Shown: piece after piece, positions 1 through 8,947 of the stretch
Layout of the letters: each line of letters begins with the position of its first letter
Position numbering within the stretch: the stretch's first letter is position 1
Source: Bacteroides congonensis
GTDB taxonomy: Bacteria; Bacteroidota; Bacteroidia; Bacteroidales; Bacteroidaceae
Reading direction: 5' to 3'
NCBI RefSeq assembly: GCF_900130125.1
Contig: NZ_FQXY01000011.1
Span: forward strand, 1,678,748 to 1,742,747
DNA length: 64,000 nt
The notes under the pieces: model-generated
Told to the model about the DNA's origin: nothing
Database searches by the model: none
What the model saw: the letters and a program-made list of their open reading frames with translations, nothing else
Translations under genes and position numbers: made by a program

Positions 1-300
1 GTTTTGCAGGTCTTGGATTATTTTACGCCGATGCTGGGCAGTAAGTATAGTGGTGGCAGTAAATGGGGAAATTGGGGATGTATCATCGGAACTTTGGCCG
101 GACTTCTTTTCTTGCCTTGGGGAATTATTCTCGGGCCTTTCCTCGGAGCAGTGATTGGTGAGTTGCTGGGGAATAAGGAGTTTTCCCAGGCACTCAAATC
201 CGGATTCGGCTCATTGATCGGGTTCATATTGGGAACATTGCTGAAGTTCGTTGTCTGCGGTTATTTCTGTTATCAGTTTATTATAGGTTTTATCCGGTAA
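1..300 (+). CDS. DUF456 family membrane protein, 3' part
   Basis: The reading frame is open from the first base, so the true start lies left of the window and only the last 99 codons are present. The fragment is glycine-rich and hydrophobic, with about three membrane segments, one of them containing LPWGIILGPFLGA and the next GELLGNKEF. This pattern and the terminal hydrophobic helix match DUF456, small membrane proteins of unknown function common in Bacteroides. It is convergent with rpiB and shares a bidirectional terminator with it. No function can be assigned; the family call rests on pattern recognition. Confidence 0.7.
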   Translation, partial: VLQVLDYFTPMLGSKYSGGSKWGNWGCIIGTLAGLLFLPWGIILGPFLGAVIGELLGNKEFSQALKSGFGSLIGFILGTLLKFVVCGYFCYQFIIGFIR

Positions 301-352
301 GCCTTTTTTGTTGTATAAATTCAAATGTAAGTTACTGAAATGTCTGGTGAGA

Positions 353-409
353 GTTTATAATAAACTGTAGGCCCGTTTATAATAAACGATGAACCTTTTT
401 ATTATAAAC
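353..409. repeat. Three 13-base palindromes at exact 22-base period
   Basis: GTTTATAATAAAC occurs at 353-365 and 375-387, and TTTTATTATAAAC, its near reverse form, at 397-409. Each is an interrupted palindrome around one central base, and starts are exactly 22 bases apart. The array lies in the gap 301-621 between convergent genes, downstream of both, so it is not an obvious promoter operator. Apart from the terminator, I see nothing else in this gap. Confidence 0.7.
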
Positions 410-550
410 TTAAAAAGGGTTTGTGTATAAAGGATAAACAATTTTCAATGAATAAGGAAGGCGGGAAAACGAATGAATGGTTTTAGAAGATTGAAATGGT
501 AAATATATGGTACATATTTCCCGGATATACGATTCAGTTATTCAAAAATA

Positions 551-599
551 AAGGCAGCTATTTTATTTGATGTTGTACCATCCTATAAATAGCTGCCTT
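551..599. terminator. Bidirectional terminator, DUF456 gene / rpiB
   Basis: AAGGCAGCTATTT (from 551) pairs with AAATAGCTGCCTT (to 599). On the minus strand the stem is followed by a T-rich run (TTTATTTTTG), suiting termination of the rpiB operon. It lies 22 bases past the rpiB stop. Confidence 0.75.
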
Positions 600-621
600 A
601 TCTATTTTATCTTTTCAGGCT

Positions 622-1056
622 TTATTTTACCGGAATCTTATCAATACGGTTCTGATGACGGCCACCGTCAAACTTTGTAGAGAAGAACTCTGTCAAAATC
701 ATGTCCGCTTCTTCAGTGCTGATGAAGCGTCCCGGCATTACCAGAATGTTGGCGTCATTGTGCTGACGGGCAAGATGTGCAATCTCTGCATTCCAGCAAA
801 GAGCGGCACGAATACCCTGATGTTTGTTCAGCGTCATATTGATTCCGTTTCCGCTGCCGCAGATAGCGATACCGGGATAACATTCACCCGATTCCACTGC
901 AAGGGCTAGCGGATGAGCATAGTCCGGATAGTCTACGCTTGCGGTAGAGTTAGTTCCGAAATCTTTGTAAGCCCAGCCTTTTACTTCCAGCCAGCCACGA
1001 ACATATTCTTTCAGTTCAAAGCCGGCATGGTCGCATGCTAATCCGATTGTTTTCAT
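622..1056 (-). CDS. rpiB: Ribose-5-phosphate isomerase B
   Basis: RpiB/LacA/LacB family protein of 144 aa, a usual length. It interconverts ribose 5-phosphate and ribulose 5-phosphate in the cytoplasmic pentose phosphate pathway. Visible motifs are the N-terminal ACDHAGFELK phosphate-binding segment and CGSGNGINM around residue 70, which holds the catalytic-site cysteine region. The ATG overlaps the transketolase stop by one base (TAATG), so the pair is translationally coupled. Position behind the arabinose genes suggests supply of non-oxidative pentose phosphate enzymes during pentose growth. A LacA/B-type isomerase is the alternative, less likely beside transketolase. Confidence 0.93.
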   Translation of the reverse strand: MKTIGLACDHAGFELKEYVRGWLEVKGWAYKDFGTNSTASVDYPDYAHPLALAVESGECYPGIAICGSGNGINMTLNKHQGIRAALCWNAEIAHLARQHNDANILVMPGRFISTEEADMILTEFFSTKFDGGRHQNRIDKIPVK

Positions 1057-3065
1057 TAGAGCATTGCTTTTACTTGGTTATACACGTTCTCGGCAGTAAA
1101 TCCAAGTTTCTCATCCAATACAGTGTAAGGAGCGGAGAAACCGAAAGATTCCAGTCCCCAAACTTTACCGTGGCAACCTACCAGACCTTGCAGGTTGACA
1201 GGCAGACCGGCGGTCATACCGAAGATCTTGGCTGCTGAAGGAAGAATAGATTCCTGATACTCTTTGGACTGGCTGCGGAACAGACCTTCGGACGGAGCAG
1301 ATACAATACGTACTTTTACACCGTCTTTACGAAGCAATTCTGTGCCGGCTACCAAAGTAGCCACTTCAGAACCGGAAGCTACAAGGATTACATCCGGGTT
1401 TTCGTCAGAACCCGCTACGATATAAGCACCTTTGGATGCTTGTTCGTAATCCGTTCCTGAGGGCAAGCTAACGATATTCTGGCGGGAGAAAATCAAGCCT
1501 GTCGGAGTAGATGTATTTTCCATGGCAAGTTTCCATGCGATAGTTGTTTCTTCTGCGTCGGCCGGACGAAGTACCAGCATAGAGTTGTGTCCCTTGTGGT
1601 TTTTCAGTTTCTCCATCAAGCGGATTTGTGCTTCCTGCTCTACCGGTTCGTGAGTAGGGCCGTCTTCACCTACGCGGAATGCATCGTGTGTCCAGATGAA
1701 CTTCACGGGTTGTTCCATCAGGGCAGCCATACGTACGGCAGGTTTCATATAGTCAGAGAATACAAAGAAAGTACCGCAAGCTGCGATTACGCCACCATGA
1801 AGTGACATACCGATGCAGATACAAGCCATTGACAACTCAGATACGCCGGCCTGGAAGAATGCTCCGCTGAAATCACCTTTCTTGAAAGAATGGGTTTTCT
1901 TCAGGAAGCCGTCGGTCTTGTCAGAGTTGGAAAGGTCGGCAGAAGCGACAATCATGTTTTCCACTTGAGTGGCAAGTGCTCCCAATACAGTTGCAGATGC
2001 GGCACGTGTTGCGCTGCCTGCTTTCTGTTCGATAGCGGCCCAGTCCACTTTCGGAGCTTTGCCGGAGAAGAATGCTTCCAGTTTGGCAGCCAGTTCAGGG
2101 TTCGCTTTTGCCCATGCGGCTTTTGCTGCATATCTTTCAGCTACGATTTTTTTCAGTTCTTCCGCACGTTTAGCATACAATTCGGCTACTTCGGGGAATA
2201 TAACGAACGGGTTGGTAGGATCACCGCCCAAATTTTTGATTGTATTTACATAAGCGTCACCGCCGAGAGGGGCACCATGTGTAGCGCAGTTAGCTTCATA
2301 GCTGCTGCCGTCTGCCTTGCGTGCGCCTTTACCCATTACGGTTTTACCGATAATCAGTGTCGGGCGTTCTTTTTCTGCCTGTGCTTCCTTGATAGCTGCG
2401 CGGATTTCGTCCGCATCGTTACCATTGATGGTAAGTACGTTCCATCCCCATGCTTCATATTTCATGGCTGTGTCTTCAACGGTCACATCTTTCGTTTCTG
2501 TAGAAAGCTGGATATCGTTGGAGTCATAGAACATAATCAGGTTGTCCAGTCCCAGTGCGCCGGCAATACGTCCGGAACCTTGAGAGATTTCTTCCTGAAT
2601 ACCACCGTCCGAAATGTAAGCATAGATGGTTTGATTCATCACCTCATTGAAACGGGCTTTCAGGAATTTTGCGGCAATCGCGGCACCTACGGCGAAAGTA
2701 TGTCCCTGTCCCAACGGGCCGGAAGTATTTTCAATGCCACGCATGATATCTACTTCAGGATGTCCCGGAGTAGGGCTTCCCCATTGACGGAATTCTTTCA
2801 ATTCATCCAACGTGAATTTTCCTGTCAATGCCAGTGTGGAATAAAGCATCGGAGACATATGACCCGGATCGAGGAAGAAACGGTCACGTCCTTCCCAACG
2901 TGGGTTTTCGGGGTCGTATACTAGAAACTCGGAGAAGAGTACATTAACAAAATCAGCACCACCCATGGCACCACCCGGGTGACCGGAATTGGCTTTTTCA
3001 ACCATTGAAGCAGCAAGAATACGGATGTTATCCGCTGCACGATTCATAAGTTTGTTATCGTTCAT
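1056..3065 (-). CDS. tkt: Transketolase
   Basis: Full-length 669 aa TPP-dependent transketolase, moving two-carbon units between pentose phosphates and other sugar phosphates. Seen: an N-terminal segment with SGHPGGAMG, the TPP/Mg site around SDGGIQEE and YDSND near residues 150-185, and the pyrimidine-domain segment DAFRVGEDGPTHEP near residue 460. It ends in a one-base overlap with rpiB and has its own TATCTTTG promoter element about 40 bases upstream, so it can be expressed apart from the arabinosidase genes behind it. Its placement closes the route from arabinose to glycolysis via xylulose 5-phosphate. Confidence 0.96.
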   Translation of the reverse strand: MNDNKLMNRAADNIRILAASMVEKANSGHPGGAMGGADFVNVLFSEFLVYDPENPRWEGRDRFFLDPGHMSPMLYSTLALTGKFTLDELKEFRQWGSPTPGHPEVDIMRGIENTSGPLGQGHTFAVGAAIAAKFLKARFNEVMNQTIYAYISDGGIQEEISQGSGRIAGALGLDNLIMFYDSNDIQLSTETKDVTVEDTAMKYEAWGWNVLTINGNDADEIRAAIKEAQAEKERPTLIIGKTVMGKGARKADGSSYEANCATHGAPLGGDAYVNTIKNLGGDPTNPFVIFPEVAELYAKRAEELKKIVAERYAAKAAWAKANPELAAKLEAFFSGKAPKVDWAAIEQKAGSATRAASATVLGALATQVENMIVASADLSNSDKTDGFLKKTHSFKKGDFSGAFFQAGVSELSMACICIGMSLHGGVIAACGTFFVFSDYMKPAVRMAALMEQPVKFIWTHDAFRVGEDGPTHEPVEQEAQIRLMEKLKNHKGHNSMLVLRPADAEETTIAWKLAMENTSTPTGLIFSRQNIVSLPSGTDYEQASKGAYIVAGSDENPDVILVASGSEVATLVAGTELLRKDGVKVRIVSAPSEGLFRSQSKEYQESILPSAAKIFGMTAGLPVNLQGLVGCHGKVWGLESFGFSAPYTVLDEKLGFTAENVYNQVKAML

Positions 3066-3102
3066 ATCTTTAAAATTTAATGGATTTCTGTCAGATTGCT
3101 GG

Positions 3103-3110
3103 CAAAGATA
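3103..3110 (-). promoter_or_regulatory. Bacteroides -7 box for tkt-rpiB
   Basis: TATCTTTG on the minus strand matches the Bacteroides -7 consensus TAnnTTTG. An ATTG lies 19 bases upstream in place of the -33 TTTG. Predicted start is near 3096, giving a leader of about 30 bases. Confidence 0.6.
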
Positions 3111-3207
3111 ACTCTTTATGTGGATTTAACAATCCAAAAGTACTATCTTTTTTATTACCATTTTAACAGTCTTCTTGTTTGTGGAACAATAAGTGACATC
3201 CCTAAAA

Positions 3208-4752
3208 TTACTGTAACTCTAAAGTAACAATGGACTTAGCGGGAAGTTTTACCTTCATTGTACCTTTATTGATTTTTACCTCTTTGAAAGGTGCCGGTTT
3301 TACAATATCAGGATTTTCAAAAGAATTGTAATCGGTCAGGTTTGCAGAGGTCAGGATTTCTCCGACAGCTTTTTTCGCTTTCGTATCTCCCAAATTGATG
3401 GTAATTTCCTGTGCGTCGTCAGCATCTACATTGGAGAGTGAAATATGAATGATACCGTTCTTGTCTTTCGAAGCGGTGGCGCTTACCATAGGTACGGTGC
3501 GATTATCACGTGCATTTATCTTTTCGCAGTTCAGGTCGATGGGAAGATAGGTGGCATCCTGATGCACTTTGTACATCTTGAATACATAATAGGTGGGAGT
3601 AAGCACCATCTCTTTGTCTTTCGTCAGAATCATGGATTGAAGTACATTGACAATCTGTGCGATGTTTGCCATCTTCAGGCGGTCTGTGTATTTGTGGAAT
3701 ACATCAAGGCTCAAAGAAGCTACGAAAGCGTCGCGCATGGTGTTTTGTTGATACAGGTGTCCTCTGATAGTTCCGGGTTCTTCGTCCCACCAAGTTCCCC
3801 ATTCGTCCAATAAAAGAGCGATTTTCTTTTCCTTGTCGTATTTGTCCATGATGGCGCAATGCTTCTTGAGTACGTTTTCCACTTCCAGGCATTTGCCCAT
3901 TGTCCAGTAATAATCGTCCTTGTTGAATCGGGTGGCGGAAGTCTTGCTGCCACTCCATCCGGTTACGGTATAATAATGGAGAGAAAGACCTTGCATACGA
4001 TGTCCTACACGGTTCATCAATACATCTGTCCAGTTGTAGTCGTAGTCGCTCGCACCGCTGGCAATCTTATACAGGCGGTTGCCGTCATAATTGCGGCAAT
4101 AAGTGGAATAACGGCGGTACAGGTCTGCGTAATATTCCGGACGCATACTTCCACCGCATCCCCAACTTTCATTTCCTACACCGAGATATTTAACTTTCCA
4201 TGCTTTGTCACGGCCGTTTTTGCGGCGGAGATTTGCCATAGGCGAGTCGCCGTCCGACGTCATGTATTCCACCCATTTGGCAAGTTCCTCTACCGTACCG
4301 CTACCTACATTTCCGCTCACGTAAGGTTCGCAACCCAACATTTCGCAGAGATTCAGGAATTCATGTGTACCGAAACTGTTGTCCTCAATCGTTCCGCCCC
4401 AGTTATTATTAACCATCTTCGGACGGTCTGCTTTCGGGCCGATACCGTCCATCCAGTGATATTCGTCGGCGAAGCAACCGCCCGGCCAACGGAGAACAGG
4501 AACAGCCAAATCCTTTAATGCGTTAAATACGTCCGTACGATAGCCTTTGATATTAGGTATATCCGAATTTTCGCCTACCCAAAGGCCACCATAGATACAT
4601 GAACCTAGGTGTTCGGCAAACTGACCGTAGATTTCTTTCGGGATGATTTCTTTGCCTTGGTCGGCATGTACGGTGATGGTGGCGCTCTTTTGTGCGGAAA
4701 GAGACACGGAAGCTGCCAGAAAGGCCGTGCTGACTAATAGTTTTGCTTTCAT
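3208..4752 (-). CDS. GH51 alpha-L-arabinofuranosidase (secreted)
   Basis: 514 aa with a clear signal peptide (first ~21 residues, ending SLSAQ), so probably periplasmic. The (beta/alpha)8 domain carries the GH51 acid/base in GVGNESWG (Glu195) and the nucleophile in LLLDEWGTWWDE (Glu317), followed by a C-terminal beta domain. The family removes terminal alpha-L-arabinofuranosyl residues from arabinan, arabinoxylan and arabino-oligosaccharides. It lies 58 bases behind the beta-L-arabinofuranosidase gene in the same direction and belongs to the arabinose block. Exact linkage preference cannot be read from sequence. Confidence 0.93.
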   Translation of the reverse strand: MKAKLLVSTAFLAASVSLSAQKSATITVHADQGKEIIPKEIYGQFAEHLGSCIYGGLWVGENSDIPNIKGYRTDVFNALKDLAVPVLRWPGGCFADEYHWMDGIGPKADRPKMVNNNWGGTIEDNSFGTHEFLNLCEMLGCEPYVSGNVGSGTVEELAKWVEYMTSDGDSPMANLRRKNGRDKAWKVKYLGVGNESWGCGGSMRPEYYADLYRRYSTYCRNYDGNRLYKIASGASDYDYNWTDVLMNRVGHRMQGLSLHYYTVTGWSGSKTSATRFNKDDYYWTMGKCLEVENVLKKHCAIMDKYDKEKKIALLLDEWGTWWDEEPGTIRGHLYQQNTMRDAFVASLSLDVFHKYTDRLKMANIAQIVNVLQSMILTKDKEMVLTPTYYVFKMYKVHQDATYLPIDLNCEKINARDNRTVPMVSATASKDKNGIIHISLSNVDADDAQEITINLGDTKAKKAVGEILTSANLTDYNSFENPDIVKPAPFKEVKINKGTMKVKLPAKSIVTLELQ

Positions 4753-4810
4753 AAAATGGTATTTGTTTAAATGATTATATAGATATTTGATGATGTCTTT
4801 CTTTTTGCCT

Positions 4811-7216
4811 TTATTTGAGTAAGCGTATCTCGTAAATGGCGGGAGTCCACTCTGTGCCGTCAGGGCTGAAACGTATCGGATAACTGCCGGCTTTCAACTT
4901 CTGTGGCAGAAGCCAGGAGAGGGTAGTGAAACCGTCTTTATCTGCTTCGCTGATAGTCGGATTTACTGCCAGTTTCTCGTTATTCAGGAGAATGGTTACT
5001 TTATTACGCTCATCTTTGCGTACTGTAATCATAATCCGGCTTGCTTCTTCCTTTACTTTCAGATTATAACTGAACCAACCTTTGGCACGGCGGAAGTGAC
5101 GGTCTTTGTTCGTTCCTGTTTCTGCCTGTTCGTATTGGATACCGTGGTCGGATTCCGGTTGTTGCTCACCGGGGAAAATCAAGTCGATAGTTTGATTGGC
5201 CAGTTCTGTCGCTCTTCTTTCGGCCATTGCCATTTCTTCCTGAATAGCTTTGAACTGTTCTTCACTTGCCTGGTGGAAGTAAACGGCATAGCGGGAATTG
5301 TGCAGGCGGAAGAATGGAACGAGTTCCAATGCTTTGCCTTGTGCCGGATAAACCTCTCCGTTGTAACTGAATGTCAACAGGTTTTCACTCTTCTTGTGGA
5401 GAGAGTTGCGAATTGAATTGGGATTTCCAATCAACATCGGTACTTCCTGCAAAGGAATTTGTTTGCCATGAGCGATATGTCCGCCACGACTATCATCGGC
5501 ATATAAACCATCAAGATGTTCAGTGCTCGTGGATGCAGCAAGAACGATAGGGCCATACAAAAAAGCGTAATAGTCTTTCTTGTCAGGTATCTGCTCAAGA
5601 CTGACTTCCATTGGCAGATTGAATGTAATGACATCTCCTTTTTTCCATTTGCGATGAATGGGTAGATAAACACTCACTCCCGGACGTATAACAAACTGAC
5701 TTTTCTTTCCATTGATTGTTATTGCATAATCTTTGGAGTTTTTAGCCCATTCAGGAATACGTATCATCAATGTGAATTTCTTTTTAGGTGCTTCATCCAT
5801 TCGTAAGGTTACTTTTCCATCATCAGGAAAACGGGTCTCTTGTGTCAAGGTAATGCCTTGCTCTTTCCAGGTCAGTTGTGAGGGGATGAAAAGATTGACG
5901 TAAAGCGTATCTTTCTGATGTGCATAGATAAATTCACCGTATTTGGTATGATTCTCCAAACCTGAACCGACACAGCACCACATGGATGTTTCCGGTTGTG
6001 AATAAACACGATAATGTCCGGGACGCATAGGAGTGAAGTAAACAAATCCGCCCTTATCCGGCTCTTGTGATGCCAGGATATGATTGTAAAGTGCGCGTTC
6101 GTAATAATTCACATAAGTTGGATCCGGTTCATTGGCATGATACGGATTTTGAGAGTTCTGATAAAGCATTTTGGTTAGCCGGAGCATATTATAGGTATTG
6201 CAAGTTTCCGGCCCTTGGACATCGTTCAGCATGGAAGTGAAATTATCTGCCGGATGGAAATGTTCGCGTACGCTATTTCCACCAATGCATACAGAACGGT
6301 GATTGACTACCGTATTCCAAAAGAAACGGGCGGCATGATCCCATTCAGCAGCATGATTCCAGTTTTTATCATCTTGTGACAGTTCGGCAACTCGTTTGTA
6401 TCCGATAACTTTTGGTATCTGTGTGTTGGCGTGCATACCTGTCAATCGGTCTTCATCTTTGATAAGCGGGTCAAGGATTACTTCATGGGAGAATCGGCGT
6501 GCCAGTTCCAGATATTTCTTGTCTCCTGTGATTTTTGCTACATCGGCGAATGTTTCATTCAATCCGCCATGTTCGCTGCGAAGCATATCCTGTATTTGTT
6601 TATCGCTTAGTCCGGAAGTGATGTCAATCATCCAGTCTGTCAGGGAAATAAGCATTTGGCGTGCCAAATCACTGTTGGCGTAGATATATGCGTCCCGCAA
6701 TCCGGCATAGGTCTTGTGTATATTGTAGAGAGGTACCCATTTGCCGTTAAGGTCGAAACCACCGGCACGGATATTTCCTGCTTTTATTTCTTTCCAAAGT
6801 TGGAGACTTCCCGGAGTTCCTCCGATAAATCCTGTGCCTACTGCTTGCTGTGCACGGTGAAGTTCACCCAGCATATAGTTGAGGCGATTGTAAACTGCGG
6901 TGTCTCCCGTAGCAGCATGCATCATGGAGAGTGCGGATAAATAATGTCCGCCGATATGTCCGTCCAATCCGGTATTCTCCCAGTTGGTGTAGCTTGGAGC
7001 TTTCGGTGTCAGTCCCGCTTCACGAAGAAAAGGAGCGAGCAGACGGTCGGGGTCGAGAGCTAGTATGTAATGTAAATCAGTCTGTTGGGCTTGTAAGAAA
7101 GGACTATCCAATAACTTTACATCCTGTAACGGGAAGTAAGACACTTGTGGAGCGTTTTGTGCTTTAGCCAGTGAAGCGGATAGGATGAGTGCAAGTATGA
7201 ATGAGGTGGTTTTCAT
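4811..7216 (-). CDS. Beta-L-arabinofuranosidase, GH127/GH146 (DUF1680)
   Basis: 801 aa with a signal peptide (about 20 residues, ending AKAQ). An alpha/alpha-barrel domain is followed by beta domains. The metal-cysteine centre of this clan is visible: GPETCNTYN gives Glu337 and Cys339, and SMWCCVGSG gives Cys414-Cys415, one of which is the cysteine nucleophile in characterised relatives. These enzymes release beta-L-arabinofuranose. Paired with the GH51 enzyme downstream, it covers both anomers of arabinofuranose. From memory, the B. thetaiotaomicron homologue is a GH146 founding member; GH127 versus GH146 needs alignment. A GC-rich hairpin stands just upstream of its start. Confidence 0.9.
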   Translation of the reverse strand: MKTTSFILALILSASLAKAQNAPQVSYFPLQDVKLLDSPFLQAQQTDLHYILALDPDRLLAPFLREAGLTPKAPSYTNWENTGLDGHIGGHYLSALSMMHAATGDTAVYNRLNYMLGELHRAQQAVGTGFIGGTPGSLQLWKEIKAGNIRAGGFDLNGKWVPLYNIHKTYAGLRDAYIYANSDLARQMLISLTDWMIDITSGLSDKQIQDMLRSEHGGLNETFADVAKITGDKKYLELARRFSHEVILDPLIKDEDRLTGMHANTQIPKVIGYKRVAELSQDDKNWNHAAEWDHAARFFWNTVVNHRSVCIGGNSVREHFHPADNFTSMLNDVQGPETCNTYNMLRLTKMLYQNSQNPYHANEPDPTYVNYYERALYNHILASQEPDKGGFVYFTPMRPGHYRVYSQPETSMWCCVGSGLENHTKYGEFIYAHQKDTLYVNLFIPSQLTWKEQGITLTQETRFPDDGKVTLRMDEAPKKKFTLMIRIPEWAKNSKDYAITINGKKSQFVIRPGVSVYLPIHRKWKKGDVITFNLPMEVSLEQIPDKKDYYAFLYGPIVLAASTSTEHLDGLYADDSRGGHIAHGKQIPLQEVPMLIGNPNSIRNSLHKKSENLLTFSYNGEVYPAQGKALELVPFFRLHNSRYAVYFHQASEEQFKAIQEEMAMAERRATELANQTIDLIFPGEQQPESDHGIQYEQAETGTNKDRHFRRAKGWFSYNLKVKEEASRIMITVRKDERNKVTILLNNEKLAVNPTISEADKDGFTTLSWLLPQKLKAGSYPIRFSPDGTEWTPAIYEIRLLK

Positions 7217-7227
7217 AATAATAGTCT

Positions 7228-7262
7228 CCCCTTATCCCTCTCCAAATGGAGAGGGGATGAGG
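7228..7262. repeat. GC-rich hairpin between kinase and beta-arabinofuranosidase genes
   Basis: CCCCTTATCCCTCTCC (7228-7243) pairs with GGAGAGGGGATGAGG (7248-7262) with one bulge and an AAAT loop. No T-run follows on the minus strand, so it does not look like a simple terminator. It lies inside the transcribed direction, 12 bases before the DUF1680 gene start, and could separate or stabilise parts of the transcript. Confidence 0.6.
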
Positions 7263-7329
7263 ATAGTTTATGTGAATACTTAAATATGGTTATTGAGAAA
7301 AGAGCAGAGAAAGCTGCCTGTGATGAAGC

Positions 7330-8925
7330 TTATTTAAATTTGACTGCTGCTTCTTCAATGGGCAATCCTGCCTTGTAGTTTTCGATGTATGTATTGAAAC
7401 CGGCTACATCTTCGGGTGTGGGGGATACCTCGACACCGGCGTCACCGACAAATACACTTTCATCCAGAAAATCGGCAAGGGATTGTTTCTTTTCATTGTT
7501 CACGAGATAAGAACCTAGCAGGGCAATACCCCAGGCACCACCTTCACCGGCTGTTTCCATCACAGAAATGGGCGAATTGATAGCTGCTGCAAGTACTCTC
7601 TGACCTACTCCCTTTGTTCTGAATAATCCTCCGTGACCTGTAATTCTGTCGACTTTGACTTTTTCTTCGTTGAACAGGATGTCGTTGCCAATCTTGAGAA
7701 CTCCTACTGAAGCGTATAAGTGAGTCCGCATGAAGTTTGCCAGGTTGAACTTGTCATTTGCCGAACGTACAAACAACGGTCTTCCTTCAGCAAGTCCTGT
7801 TACAGGTTCGCCTGAAATATAGTTGTACGAGAGAAGACCTCCGCAATCAGCGTCACCTGTGAGCGCAATATTATAGAGCTTGCCATATATTTCATCCATA
7901 TTTACGGGGATGCCCAGAAGTTCCTGATATTCCTTGAACAGGTTGACCCATGCATTGAGGTCGGAAGTGCAGTTGTTACAATGTACCATGGCTACGGGAC
8001 TTCCGTCAGGAGTGGTGACCATGTCAATCATCTCGTATGGTCGGGACAACTCTTTTTCCAATACAATCATGGAGAATGAGGAAGTACCTGCCGATACGTT
8101 TCCGGTACGCTGTTTCACCGCATTGGTTGCAACCATGCCGGTACCGGCATCTCCTTCCGGCGGACAAACCGGTATTCCTGCCTTCAAATGACCTGATACG
8201 TCGAGCTTTTTGCTTCCTTCCGGTGTGAGGACACCCGCATTTTCACCTGCCGATAATACTTTGGGCAGAATATCCAGCAATTTCCAGTTATATTCCTTCG
8301 GCGCAATCAGATTGTCGAATTTCGCCACCATTTCTGCAGAATAGTTGTTGGTAGTTGAATCTATGGGAAGCATACCCGATGCGTCGCCTATGCCCAATAC
8401 CTTTTCACCTGTTATCTGCCAATGCACATAACCTGCAAGAGTTGTCAGGAAATCAATCTCCTTGACGTGAGCTTCATTGTTCAGAATAGCCTGATACAAG
8501 TGGGAAATGCTCCATCTTAGAGGGATGTTGTAGACAAACAATTCTGATAAGGCTGCTGCTGCCTGACCTGTATTGGTGTTTCTCCACGTGCGGAAGGGTA
8601 CGAGGATTTCTTCTTTTTTGTTGAATGGCATATAGCCATGCATCATGGCGCTGACACCGATGGCTGCCAGGTTTTCGATTTCTATGCCATATGAGTTCTT
8701 TACGTTAGAGCGAAGGTCGGCATAGCAATCTTGCATTCCGTTCCATATGGCTTCAATGCTATACGTCCAAAGCCCGTCGACTAACTGGTTTTCCCAAGTG
8801 TGACTTCCTTGAGCAATGGGCTTGTTTTCCTGGTCAATCAAGACAGCTTTTATTCGTGTCGAACCGAGTTCGATACCAAGAATGGCTTTACCTGCCTCGA
8901 TGGTTGATTTTGCATCTAATTTCAT
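7330..8925 (-). CDS. FGGY carbohydrate kinase (ribulokinase/xylulokinase type)
   Basis: 531 aa FGGY-family kinase with the N-terminal phosphate-binding segment GIELGSTRIKAVLID and the C-terminal ATP-side segment TGHGGLFRTKG followed by ETAGEGGAWG. Located directly before araA in transcription-reverse order (22 bases from araA) within an operon that has araA and araD but no other sugar kinase, so phosphorylation of L-ribulose to L-ribulose 5-phosphate is the inferred role. Databases often label relatives xylulose kinase; the sequence alone does not separate the two substrates. Confidence 0.85.
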   Translation of the reverse strand: MKLDAKSTIEAGKAILGIELGSTRIKAVLIDQENKPIAQGSHTWENQLVDGLWTYSIEAIWNGMQDCYADLRSNVKNSYGIEIENLAAIGVSAMMHGYMPFNKKEEILVPFRTWRNTNTGQAAAALSELFVYNIPLRWSISHLYQAILNNEAHVKEIDFLTTLAGYVHWQITGEKVLGIGDASGMLPIDSTTNNYSAEMVAKFDNLIAPKEYNWKLLDILPKVLSAGENAGVLTPEGSKKLDVSGHLKAGIPVCPPEGDAGTGMVATNAVKQRTGNVSAGTSSFSMIVLEKELSRPYEMIDMVTTPDGSPVAMVHCNNCTSDLNAWVNLFKEYQELLGIPVNMDEIYGKLYNIALTGDADCGGLLSYNYISGEPVTGLAEGRPLFVRSANDKFNLANFMRTHLYASVGVLKIGNDILFNEEKVKVDRITGHGGLFRTKGVGQRVLAAAINSPISVMETAGEGGAWGIALLGSYLVNNEKKQSLADFLDESVFVGDAGVEVSPTPEDVAGFNTYIENYKAGLPIEEAAVKFK

Positions 8926-8947
8926 GTTGAAATTAATATTTTAAGGT

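Noticed and set aside
1890..2924. Plus-strand open frame of 344 codons opposite transketolase
   Set aside because: Antisense to a full-length transketolase; composition is Cys/Phe/Arg-rich nonsense with no domain or signal.
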